Shown one piece after another: positions 21,661 to 33,100 of a stretch of DNA of 64,000 nt. This DNA comes from Acanthaster planci (taxonomy: Eukaryota > Echinodermata > Asteroidea > Valvatida > Acanthasteridae). Within the stretch, counting starts at the first letter, position 1, and the number at the start of each line of letters is the position of its first letter. The notes below the pieces were generated by a model. The model was not told the DNA's origin. It saw only the letters and a program-made list of their open reading frames with translations, and searched no databases. A program made the translations under genes and the position numbers. The stretch covers positions 530,155-594,154 of the forward strand of contig NW_019091373.1 of the NCBI RefSeq assembly GCF_001949145.1. Direction: 5' to 3'.

Positions 21661-24600
21661 GGCTTTTGCAAACATGGTATGTCATAATACCTCTGCTTAA
21701 AATAAATATTGGGCATGTTAAATATTAGGCATGTCGCTATAATGGATTTTTGTTAGGATAAGTTCATGGAAAGTTGATTGTGTGATAGCAATTTTATTTA
21801 TTAACCCTGTTGCCATTTTGGTGGAAGGGTCAAAATATCTTTTTAAATGTTTTGTAGTAATACTAAGGTGACTTCAGTGTTACTCTCATCGGTTACATGT
21901 CCGATCACGGGTAAGTCACAAGTCATTTCACGAGTCCAGTCTCAAGGAACAGGTGATGGACATGACCAAAGATATATCTTTGCTCCAGTGAATACCTTGC
22001 ATCTTGATGGTACTAGATGAGTGGTGGGCTTGCTAGGACTCGGCATGGATTTATGACAGGCTCTGGTGCAACACTTGAATGATTTGCAGCCAGTATGATG
22101 CAGTAACTTCACTGAACTTGGGTAGATTGTCCTGTGGAATACTCAACATGATGGGGCCAATTTTTATTTTACTTTTTGAAATATATTTCAGCAGTAAGTT
22201 CCATGTGGCTATACTACTTGTGCACCCCATAACGAACCAACCATGGATGCTAGGCGTTAATGTTTTGATAATGTGTGACCCACAAAATAAGTTGTAAAGC
22301 CATTTTAATCAGCATTGTTTTTTTTTATTTTATTGTTGCATTACAAAGAGCAAACTGACCTCTTTGGATGTATTTCAGGTTTTGATAGGTTGGGACATAT
22401 GAAGTCATCAGTGCCTTCAAAAGTCAATGTGTGAGACCCTTGGAAAGATAAGAACCATTTATTAACAACTGAATTTGAAATTACAACTCTCATCTGAACT
22501 CATCTCCTCTTTACATAACACTAGCGTTAAAAAAATTCTACCCTTTCATCGCTGTACATTTTAAAAAAGAATTTATCTCAGTTTTCAGTTTAGTTTTAGT
22601 TGATGTATCGTGGATAAAAGCAAAAAAAAACTAAATTGATAAAATAAGTTATTCTAATTTAGAGCTGAAAACTCAGAGTGGTCTAATGTTTCAATCCGAG
22701 CATAATTCTTTAGCAAAGGAAAAACTTACTTTTGTAATATTTCAGCTCTGTATTGTATTTTTTCACATAATTAACTTTCCAAAGTATGGGACATTCATTC
22801 CCACAGTGTGCTACCAATTCTGCAATATTAATTTTATCAACAAAGGAACTTGCTCACAAATTACTGCAACAGCTTGCACAAATTGACATGAAATCTCTGG
22901 TTCATTTTAATTATAAAAACTGACAATCAAGGCTATGCACTCATCAGCTTTCCTTTTTTTGCACCTCTGTTTTGTTAAAGGGTTGCCAAAACTCTGATGT
23001 AGTGTTCGTAGGTTATTTATTGCAATTCCTGTCCTGAAATAATGTCTTGCGGTTTTGCAGGTGTCAGTTCATTTCTTTATCTGTGCATATTGACCTAGCA
23101 CATGAGCCAGTGCTTCTCCTGAAAAACCCTGATTTCCAATGAAGTCGGAATTTTTACACTTTTTTTGTTCACTTTATGAATTCATCAAACACAGAGGATT
23201 TTTGTTTCCTAATGCTGATTTCATGAGATGTGTTCATTTTAGGTTTGATGGAAGCAGAATATTGGAAAGCTGAAGAAAAGCACAAGGAATTCTGTGGGCA
23301 AGAGACATTTTTAAAAGGATTTTGAAGGTTGGCTCATTTTCTGAGTTATGGCTGAAATTTGGATTCAGTGAATGTAATTTTGCATTGGGAGTGTAGGTCA
23401 TTGAATGGTAAATGTCCACTACTTGATATAATATAAAAACACTTATGTCATAAATGAAAACTTCTCAAGGTAAGAATCAAGCCATTTTTCTTTGGTGAGA
23501 AATATGTTGGACATATTTGAAACGAATATGGCCCGCCCAAATTTAATTTAAAAACTTTCATTTTGACATCAACACGAAAGTGGGACCCACTACTGACAGT
23601 TTTATGTATCAATGTTTAATGTAAATATATTTATTGAAAGTTTTTACATATATGTGGGTGAAGGGTCAGTTTTTATTAACAGTGATAATTTTTGAGACCT
23701 CAACATCTCTTTTGTATGTTTCCATTAATCAGCAATCTGAATTTGTGCTGGGTGGAGTACTAAAATTATTTTTGTAACAGCGGGTTTCAGTTTCAGCTGT
23801 AAACCACGAGGTCTTTATTTCAAACAGAAATGATGGGATACCATTCCCACTAGCGTGATTTTAAAGTGCTTCCACATATGTAAGCAAATTTGAACAAAAA
23901 AATTAAATCTTACAGGTATTTATCAGAAAAGTCGAATTTCTTGAGTACTCTGAATACATTTGTCATTGCTTTTCATCAGGAGCTGTGCTGGTATTGCCAG
24001 CTGTTATCAAACGATCTCAGATTTTCTCTTTTGTAGGACCAACTCTCAACCTTTCATGTGCCAAAATTGCTTTGTAGGAACTCCAGACATAAAATTTGGC
24101 GAGATTACTTAGCTGTACCCCCTGTCCTTTAGATAAACCAAAGATAATGTAAGTAAAATTCTTTTATGGGGAAGTAATATTTAAGTGTTTGCTACAGAAA
24201 TATTTTCATTGTGAAGTTCTGATTGATTGCTGTCAATAATCATTTTCTTTGGTTTTATTTCTGTGTATTATCCAGGATTTCAGTTGTCCTTCTTTTGAAA
24301 GGGTGTTGGTTAATATCACTGTTTTCATATTGCTAGTATGTTTGGACAAAATGAGATCAATTAGTTCAAAGAACTTTTGTACAATGCTATCTGTATTCGT
24401 CTGTAAATACTATACTCAGTTTGTACAGTATATTTGGTGATAAATAAATACCTAACAGATAGCAAAATAGAAGTTTCATTTTCAATTATGAATACCACAC
24501 TTGCAACTTTAAAATCTAAAAAAGCTCGATTTTTTCTTTTGAAATGTTCTGACTCTTGGAATTGAAATGCCAAGGAGGTAAAATTTCTTGAAAGACATCA

Positions 24601-24982
24601 AAACTAAGTGCAAATGACTTGCAATATGCACATGAGTGTTTTTATTTGTTTTTACTCCGTATAGTTTGTTACAAGCAGACAATTATTTTGAAATAAAAAA
24701 AAAACTGGTTTCATACATAAATACACCTTAGGATTGATACAATCAAAAAATCAGAAATGATTAAAATATTATACATACACAATTGCAGCCAAGACAAAAT
24801 ACACGTAAACACTTTCCAGAATTAAATTAATATAACTCTTGAGCAACAAGTGGAGTAAGTGTGCTGCTGTTGAAAGCAAACCCTAATCCTGATGGATCAA
24901 ATGAAGTCCTGTGCGTAAGTTTGAAAGATTAAAATACCAATATGCACCAGTTGTTCACTGTAGCCCAAATAAACGGTTGAAT

Positions 24983-25236
24983 AGGCTCCAGTCAATTTGA
25001 ATAATTCACTATTTGAATATTCAACCTTCAATTTGATCGAATATCTGAATATTCGGTCATACCAACCAGCAGGTTGTTGAACAATCCATTTACAAAATAA
25101 GTTGCAATGACGCACACAATTGTACATTATAATCATTGTAATAGCTTCTCACATCTAGGAGTATCTCCAGCCACGATTTAGCAAGATTTAAGAAATGAAC
25201 AATACTTCTTGCCCTGTTGAAAATTTCTGTTCCTTT
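24983..25236. repeat. Dispersed GAATATTCGA-type repeat, copy 1
   Basis: About 250 bp align almost end to end with 27391-27641, and the first 37 bp also with 52809-52845. Copies begin AGGGCTGNGTCAATT and run into AATATTCGA and CAATTTGATCGAATAT words. The AGGGC start and AT-rich ATTCGAAT interior recall hAT-type non-autonomous elements. No coding sequence is present. Confidence 0.6.
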
Positions 25237-25610
25237 ATACACATGTTGGCATGAGTGTGCATGTCTTTCTGTATTGAACACTGTGCATGCCAATAACGAT
25301 CACAGCTCATACAACAAAATTCATCAGCAAGTAACCAGTCATAACTCAGGCATGTGAATCGAGTGCTTGTTTTCAAGCGACTGCTCTTTGAACACAAGGG
25401 ATGCATATGCTTCACAGCCATGCAATGCCATTATTTTAGAGATAGGATACAAATGTTTCTTCAATTCCATGTACACAGGCATCACAAAGACCCTGCAATC
25501 ACAGCAGTAGCCAGCATGATTTCTGAGTGTTTGCACAGCCAAGTGCTGAGAGAGTGCTTCAGAAATCTGAATGCTATAAAGATATACATGTATGTTTTGT
25601 TATACACATA

Positions 25611-25922
25611 GGGTGCGTTTGATTAGCTTCCCTGAATACTTGCACGCAAGGGAAGCCTTGAAATGAGGCCAATCGAACAGTGCAGTGTATTCGCCAAGGC
25701 ATTCTGGGAAAAAGGTCAAGTCCCCGCCACGTTCAATCATGTCAATGCTCAAACAGTCCATCCGTGATGTCATTACACTCAGGCAGCCTCCAGAGACCCG
25801 CTCGCCAGCCGGGGTAGTGGTGGCTGACACCAGGGCAGGCATGAAAATCACGTGATGGCTAAATGAATGCTCTCGAGTAAGTTTGACTTACATGTACACG
25901 TGTAAGCTAATTGAATGCACCC
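25611..25922. mobile_element. MITE with GGGTGCRTT terminal inverted repeats
   Basis: GGGTGCGTTTGATTAGCTT at 25611 is mirrored by AAGCTAATTGAATGCACCC ending at 25922. That is a 19-bp terminal inverted repeat with three mismatches around 312 bp. The interior is GC-richer and has no transposase. Flanks are ATA and ATT, so the target duplication is uncertain (perhaps 2-3 bp). Confidence 0.7.
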
Positions 25923-26731
25923 ATTGGCATCAACAAGGAGGGAGGGCAATATCCCCCTTCTTTTTAAGGGGGGTGGGCTATTGAATCATGCCCCACACTT
26001 TTTGTGGGGAGCAAAAAATTGAAGCGGATTATGAATAATTTTTCGGACTTCACAACGACTAAAATGTATTAAATATCACTCAAAAAGGAAAAACAATTAA
26101 AAAAACCCATAATATGCCATTCTGATGCGAGATTCTGCATGAATGTAAGACATATTATAGATGTACCACTATATCATGAACATCACCCCCTATACAGTGT
26201 CATATGGTGGCTTCATACTCTCCATCATGCACTGTTTTTAAGGCAACCCAACAGATGACAAGCAATCCAGATATACTACATGTACATTACAACATTGCAA
26301 CAAATACCATGCCGGTACCATGGACCAGGTATTCAGTGCTTACGATTGTGTCTGAATCATGAAGTGTTGGCCCTTGATTGTTCTCTACAATGTATTCCAG
26401 CTTTACGTACACCTAATTTATCAGGATTCTATCACAGCTGCCTCTCAAAGATTCACAGTACAACAGCTCAGCTAGTAAAAATTGTCACAATTCCCTCTCA
26501 AGTCCAAAAGGTCTGGAGGAAGTAGTAACAGGGTGAACAATGGATAAAATGCCTTTGTTGCATTTCATTTGAAACTCAAGACAGATAAACTGTGATGAAT
26601 TTGTGAAAATTTGACAACAATGCCATATTTAGTATTAATACAGACTTCATTAATAGACAAATAATATAGTAAACATGGGATTCTATTTAGTACTATACTA
26701 TTTATATACAAAGGCATTAAACAAATGTAGC

Positions 26732-29700
26732 TCATAGGGCCTCTATCTTGGCAGCAAATGCCTGGATCTGCTTCTCAATCTCTTTTGTCAGTTCATCTCG
26801 AGATGCACGAGGGTGACTCTTCACATAGTTTGCAATCGCTAAGACAGTCTCTGCCTGTGAAAAACACAAACAATAAAGTGACCATTCAGCTCAGCAAAAC
26901 GCCGATTTTCAAAGCATTTTACCTCGTGTACAATATCATCGGTTTCAGAAAATATCGGGTATAAAGACTTCTGGGGTATAGGTATTCAGGGTTCCAGCTT
27001 GCGTATTTTGAATAGTCTCCACAAATGTATCCAAGTGTCCACTTCTGCAGCCACTTGCTTTTATATATGCACAGTTAAATACAGTCGTTTTCTGACTGAC
27101 TACTCAAATTTGCCATTTGGCTACAATGGCGATTGGCAGGTGGTACTCTTGGTGTTAATCTGTGTCAGATTCTACTTCCCAGAGCCCTAAAAAGCTGTTA
27201 AACAGCACCTTTACAGTAAAGCAGATGTACTGTGTATACTCTACTTGCCTTGTAAGCATCAATTTCATCATTATGGCTGGCCCGTTGGTAAAGCTCGTAC
27301 CACACCCTGGCTGTTGAGACCAACTTGAAGAACTCCTCGCCATTCTCAGCCTTGTTCAGCCATGCTAGCATGGCTATCTGCAATGACAACAGGGCTGAGT
27401 CAATTCGAATAATTCACTTTTCGAATATTCGACCTTCAATTTGATCGAATATCGGAGTAGTCGGTCATACCGACTGGCAGATTGTTGATAAACAATATAC
27501 AAAATCAGTGGCAATAATGCACACGACTGTACATTATAATTAATATCATAGCTTCTCACATATAGGAGAATCTCCAGCCATGATTTAGCAAGATTTTAGA
27601 AATGAATAATACTTCTTGCCATGTTGAAAATTTCTATTCCTATTAAATTGTTTAATGAATAAGTTACTTTTGAATTGTAAGACTTCTGTCACTTTTCATC
27701 TGAATCTGCTTGGAAAAAGCCTGCATAGTGCAATTTTTCTCATTTACAACAAAAATTTTCCTTCCTTTACATGAATTTTGCATTGGAATTTTCAAATTCA
27801 GACAATAATATTCAAATATTCAATAATCGATCACATATTTTCTCCAAAACTGTCATGCAAATTGTAAAAAGAAATGAGTCACTTACATGACATTCTGTGA
27901 GGTGGCAAAGTCTTTTTAGAGTAAATAAAGCAAGGGTGCCCTACCTACAAATGCCAACTTCGACATGTAATAAACTACTCCTGAGAAAAAGGCATAGGCT
28001 ATTACAGATACTGCCTTAAAAAAATTGTAATTAATATTTAACAAATCATTCAATTAATCCGGGACTGAAAGCAGTTAAAAAATTCACTTAGGTTCCACTG
28101 GTTTAGTAAGAAAAGTACATGTAGAAGAGTTCATCAATCAAGACTCTGTGACCGATGTGAAAGTAGTTACTTACACGTAGTCCTCGTTCGACATTCAGTG
28201 TTGAACAAGTAACCAGTTTGNNNNNNNNNNNNNNNNNNNNNNNNNNNNNNNNNNNNNNNNNNNNNNNNNNNNNNNNNNNNNNNNNNNNNNNNNNNNNNNN
28301 NNNNNNNNNNNNNNNNNNNNNNNNNNNNNNNNNNNNNNNNNNNNNNNNNNNNNNNNNNNNNNNNNNNNNNNNNNNNNNNNNNNNNNNNNNNNNNNNNNNN
28401 NNNNNNNNNNNNNNNNNNNNNNNNNNNNNNNNNNNNNNNNNNNNNNNNNNNNNNNNNNNNNNNNNNNNNNNNNNNNNNNNNNNNNNNNNNNNNNNNNNNN
28501 NNNNNNNNNNNNNNNNNNNNNNNNNNNNNNNNNNNNNNNNNNNNNNNNNNNNNNNNNNNNNNNNNNNNNNNNNNNNNNNNNNNNNNNNNNNNNNNNNNNN
28601 NNNNNNNNNNNNNNNNNNNNNNNNNNNNNNNNNNNNNNNNNNNNNNNNNNNNNNNNNNNNNNNNNNNNNNNNNNNNNNNNNNNNNNNNNNNNNNNNNNNN
28701 NNNNNNNNNNNNNNNNNNNNNNNNNNNNNNNNNNNNNNNNNNNNNNNNNNNNNNNNNNNNNNNNNNNNNNNNNNNNNNNNNNNNNNNNNNNNNNNNNNNN
28801 NNNNNNNNNNNNNNNNNNNNNNNNNNNNNNNNNNNNNNNNNNNNNNNNNNNNNNNNNNNNNNNNNNNNNNNNNNNNNNNNNNNNNNNNNNNNNNNNNNNN
28901 NNNNNNNNNNNNNAGTTTCATATTCAGTGTTGAACAAGTAACCAGTTTGATATTCAGCGTTGAATAAGTAACCAGTTTGATATTTGAACATGTTGAATAT
29001 CAAATGGTTACTTGTCACTTGTTCAACATTGAACAAGTAGAACATGTTGAATGTAACGTCAAACAAGGACTATGTTACTAAACTAACTTCACACCACCAG
29101 CCTATAAAGTATAAGAGCTACACCACAGTACCCGTGTGCATTAGGCCCACTTTACAGTAGGGTAGTGCAGTATGGTTCATGTGCACTGTTGTGACGAAAC
29201 TTGCAACCGAAACAGTTAAGCATGAGGGTCCCAAGCTGTGGAACTCATTAGGTTTATTAAAAGATTTACCCATCTTGTCGCTATTCAAACAGAAATATAA
29301 GAAGTGCTTACTGAATAATTACAAGGGAAATAATTGAGCCTTATAAGTTACAGGTTTTATTATTTTATTTGTCTATGAATTCATGTACACGTACTTATAT
29401 ACACTTTTTCTTTGTTAATTGTTATATGTAGATGATTTATCTGTAATGTTTTTGTCCTACATGTCCAGTTATGTCTGTACAGGAGCCCCTACTCGACAAG
29501 CTGTGCTTCCTAGTGGTCCCTCCACCTTTGTGTATGTGTGTGTGTAGAAATAAAGTAAAGTACAGTAAAAAGTAAAGACTGTAGATCAGAAGGCCTCCAT
29601 CTAGCTAGGCCAGGCCTCCGTGCTGGAAAGAATGAGTCACACCCGCACCCGACCTGGCCGTCCGACCAATGTTGTCCACAGCGATTCAATAAAAAAATTC

Positions 29701-29782
29701 TGATACTAAGAAAATGACTGTATACCTGTTGTATCAGTTCTGGCGTTCCCAGCCTCCACGAATCATTTTGCAGGGCACTCAT
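26732..29782 (-). CDS. Unidentified 102-residue helical protein, three exons
   Basis: I do not recognise this protein. On the minus strand the coding exons are 29726-29782, 27249-27377 and 26732-26854. All join in phase 0 and end in TGA at 26732-26734. The product starts MSALQNDSWRLGTPELIQQ. The middle exon has AWLNKAENGEEFF and VWYELYQRASHNDEID, and the last has ANYVKSHPRASRDELTK and a helical KQIQAFAAKIEAL end. There is no signal peptide or membrane segment, and it looks wholly alpha-helical with amphipathic periodicity. Intron 2 uses a GC donor (AAG|GCAAGT), the usual form of GC-AG introns. Shifting to the nearby GT would break the frame into exon 3. Intron 1 contains a large assembly gap, so a missed exon is possible. 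The gene starts 321 bp from PDCD2 in head-to-head orientation and probably shares its promoter. Confidence 0.72.
27391..27641. repeat. Dispersed GAATATTCGA-type repeat, copy 2
   Basis: Homologous over about 250 bp to 24983-25236. Its AGGGCTGAGTC end stops 13 bp before exon 2 of the unknown gene (minus-strand acceptor at 27378-27379). The upstream part of that 3' splice site, including any branch point, therefore lies inside the repeat. Confidence 0.65.
28174..29073. mobile_element. Inverted-repeat element with internal 30-bp minisatellite, interrupted by N gap
   Basis: The left end (CGTAGTCCTCGTTCGACATT, about 28176) and right end (read in reverse ATAGTCCTTGTTTGACGTT, ending 29073) are inverted copies. 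Next to the gap the phrase ATTCAGTGTTGAACAAGTAACCAG occurs in tandem at about 30-bp spacing, and TGGTTACTTG...TTGTTCAAC on the other side is its inverse. Flanks GTTACTTA (28166-28173) and GTTACTAA (29074-29081) could be an 8-bp target duplication with one change. The 693 N at 28221-28913 hide the interior. The long open readings across the N are artefacts. Confidence 0.55.
28221..28913. other. Assembly gap, 693 N
   Basis: Undetermined bases inside intron 1 of the minus-strand unknown gene. Both flanks carry the same tandem repeat, which probably caused the gap. Confidence 0.99.
29194..29337 (+). pseudogene. 3' fragment of a non-LTR retrotransposon ORF
   Basis: In one frame the sequence reads ...TVKHEGPKLWNSLGLLKD then LPILSLFKQKYKKCLLNNY and stops. 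This has the form GPKLWNSLP...SLxxFKxxLKxxLL, which is characteristic of the extreme C-terminus of LINE reverse-transcriptase ORFs (CR1/L2/Jockey-type groups). Upstream sequence is out of frame or absent, so this is a dead 5'-truncated copy. It lies in intron 1 of the unknown minus-strand gene. Confidence 0.6.
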
Positions 29783-30103
29783 AATTTTTAGATTTCAAGT
29801 CCTCGCTGACTCCAACAACCTTGATTTAGAATTGAAGATTCAGTTTCTCTTCGGCTGTGTTTACAATGACAATGAGGGCGCTGTTGAAGAAAAATCTTAT
29901 TTAATGTAGAAGTCGTTTAGATTTAAAATGTTGTTAAAATCTATTTTGTAAAACCTGTATCAAAAGTCTTGAAATAATATATGAAAGACTTCACATATTA
30001 TATTAAAGCAACTTATAGGTAATTTTTTATTTAAATTAATATTTTTAGTGTTTGCTAATTTACTCTGTATGACAGTGGTAATTCAAAACCAGCGTCTGTC
30101 AAA
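29783..30103. promoter_or_regulatory. Candidate bidirectional promoter
   Basis: These 321 bp separate the start codons of the minus-strand unknown gene and of PDCD2. The interval must hold both 5' UTRs and promoters unless there are upstream exons. It contains GAGGGCGCTG near 29873 (loosely CTCF-like) and is otherwise AT-rich. No TATA box is clear in either direction. Confidence 0.45.
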
Positions 30104-33100
30104 ATGGCTGCGCCCATGGGCAAGAATGAAATCACTTTAGGCTTCGTAGAAAAGGCAGAAAACTGGAGACTTTCGAGACGGTTTTTCCCAAGTAAAGTAG
30201 GTGGTAAACCTGCTTGGTTATCAATGAAAGATATTCCGAACAGTGACAATCTAAAATGTAGAAATTGTGGCATTGTTTGCATATTTCTAATGCAAGTGTA
30301 TTGCCCCATTTCTGAACTGGACACCTGTTTCCACAGGACAGTGTTTATTTTCTGCTGTAGAGATCCAGCTTGTCACACACACGCTAGCAACTCAGCTTTC
30401 CTTGTTTTCAGGAGTCAGCTTCCCAGGGCAAATGAATTTTATGATTATGAACCACCAGACGAGGACAGCAGCCCTGGCAGCAGTCTTGGCGCAGCCGACG
30501 AGGGTTTACTCTGTGAAGTGTGCGGCTGTTTTGGGGGAAAGAAATGTGCAAAGTGTCATGTGAAAAGTTACTGCTGCCGAGAACACCAGCTTGTTGACTG
30601 GAAAGCTGGACATAATAAGGAGTGTGGTTCATTAGCAACAGGTAATTAAACCATGAAGGCTCATAATGATTAGTTATGCTTTAAAATACTTATGGTAATG
30701 GGGCAGCATGGACATCAAAGAGTTTTGCAAAATGGTGGGTAGTAACCAATGAGCCTGTCAGAGGATCGGATTACACAATAATTTCTTTGATCAGTACGTA
30801 TGTGCATACGTTCATAAGCCGTATCACAATTATGGCATGGGTGACTTTACACAATGCCTTTCTACCATTGTGTAAAATCACCCATGCAGTATTTGCGATA
30901 AGGCTTATTGCAGTTGTTCTCATTGGTTGCTACCTGCCATTTTGCGAAACTCCCGGATGTCCATGCTACCCCATACCCAGCTTGGTGGTGCTGGGAATAT
31001 TGACCGTGTTAAGTGCAGTTTTGCAAACCTTACAATGTCAATTTTCACTCCATACTGGTATGAATTTAAACTTGTTTCAAACACTGTTTACAGGTTTAGC
31101 AGCCACAGGAAAGGAAAAGATTCTTTTTCCAGAATTTGAGCTGGTCACAGAGTCTGAAGACTACAGTCACGAAGATAAGGATGACACTGGGACAGAGGAA
31201 TGCCATGTTGCAGAAGACAGACAGGGACTCGGTGTGGAGGAACTGGAGAAGATGGCACTGACAGAGAGCAAGGAAGACCGACAGTTTGCCAAGTTTAAGA
31301 ATCGTACAGACTATGAGCCAGATCAGGTAATGTTTGATGTACATAAAACCTGAAGTTATGGTAATGGCACTGCCAGAGGATGCAATATATCAACTTATGT
31401 TGTAATGAACAGAATGAAATAATGTTTTCGAGTATGAATGAGCACTGAAAAGCAGGAATTTCTTATATTACTTCTTTTGGTTCTCAGTTGCAATTTTTTC
31501 AATGAATATTTTGTATGTGAAATTTTTATGCTTATGTTTAGAGGAACCTGCAGTGGCATATTACAAGTGATAACTTGCATGCACATGTACATGATAGCTG
31601 ACGAAACGCTAGTCTTGGGCCAAGACGGCAGAACTTGATAGTGGACTCGATCGCGCTCATTTCTATTGCACCCTTTTGTGACTTCATTTCACCAATCGAC
31701 AGCTAGTTCTACCGTCTTGGGAATCTCCTCCAATCCAAGGCGTGGCTTTTGTATGCAAAATATTAGTTTAACATGAATATTCACAATTGATCCTAGGATG
31801 CAAAATAGGATGCAAAACAGGCTGTGGGAGCATTGTAGCAGGTCCGCATCAATGGCGTCAGCTTGTTGTTTCTTCAGTTTTGTTATATGAAGTCTTTCAC
31901 AGCCGTACTTCTTCGCTTCTTGCTCCAATGCATCGACTGTGGCAATTATCAACAGTGACAGTGTTAGTACTTCAGTAGTACGTTCGTTTCGCATCACGTA
32001 GTAATGCACATTACATTGTGTGGTCCACAATTTACAATGCAGAGTACTATTATGTAGGCCATGTGTTGTAAGTCATTGATCCATATTCTTCACATACAGA
32101 TTCAACTGGAATTTCCTAGGTGCTGATTGGTTGCTCCGGAAATCCGGAGGAGATTCCCCAGACGTTAGAACGAGCCGTCGATTGGTGAAATGAAGTCACG
32201 AGAGGGTGCAATAGAAATCGGCACGCGCGGCATGTGCTTGATCAAGTCCCCTATCGAGTTCTGCCATCTTGGCCCAAGACTAACGAAACCCTGACTGCTC
32301 CTATCACACAAATTGCCATATTTGGAAATGGATGCTTGTCCAGTTTCAATGTGGACCAAGAATACAACTATCGGAACTGTCAAAGTTCACCTTTCGAAAA
32401 TAATGCTTGCTTCCTCTTTGACTTTGGAAAAGAGACATGCATAAATGTGCTAACAATGCTTCATGGGAATTTTGCACCCTTTTAAAATGAAGCCATGGAT
32501 TTCTCAGGGGACAAAGTTCTCCACACGTTGTATTCCAAAAGGTCTGACCAGAATGATGGGACCAAAGGTCCAACAAGGCAAAGAGGCTTAGGAAATGGTA
32601 CTTCGTTAACCATTCTCCAACGAGTCCCTCTGGCACTCCCTTCATCCAAATCTCAAACAATGACATAGCAGGAGAGCTGTACCCACATTTTTGTTTCTGT
32701 ATGTCTATTTATGCATGTAGGTCATCAGGTATCAGCGTGGAGGCCAACCACTCCTAATATCAACTGAAAACCAACCGCAGCAAAAAGACATTCCACCCTG
32801 CACCAGCTGTGGTTCTGTAAGGCAGTTTGAATTTCAGGTACAGTGCCAGCAGAAATATGTAACAGTTTAAAATTCCCAACAATAAATCCACCACAAATAC
32901 GCTACTTCTCCACCTGTAGGCTTTATCATATATTTTATTCCAACTTGAGTAAAAATACCCTTATGTAATAAATGACTGCATTCATTATAAATATAGACTT
33001 CTAATCTCCTTTACACTTTAAAATAAATTCCATATTAACATTCATACATGCGATAGTTTCCGATTTTTTGTCAATGAATTTTCTTGGTCTAGGTGATGCC

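Larger units (their letters stand above)
21661..26731. other. Gene-poor AT-rich interval between convergent genes
   Basis: No exon with matching phase or known protein similarity was seen on either strand. The interval contains part of a hAT-like dispersed repeat (24983-25236), a MITE (25611-25922) and degenerate GTCACAAGTC words near 21910-21990 like those in the hAT-like remnants. It separates the 3' ends of GALNT7 (plus strand) and the small unknown gene (minus strand). Confidence 0.55.

Noticed and set aside
28103-29066. Very long open readings on both strands across 28221-28913
   Set aside because: They consist of undetermined N bases; only the flanking few dozen bases are real sequence, and these are a tandem repeat.
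30787-31353. 188-codon plus-strand frame
   Set aside because: Its last third is PDCD2 exon 2; the first part is intron containing a hairpin repeat. It is a read-through, not a separate gene.
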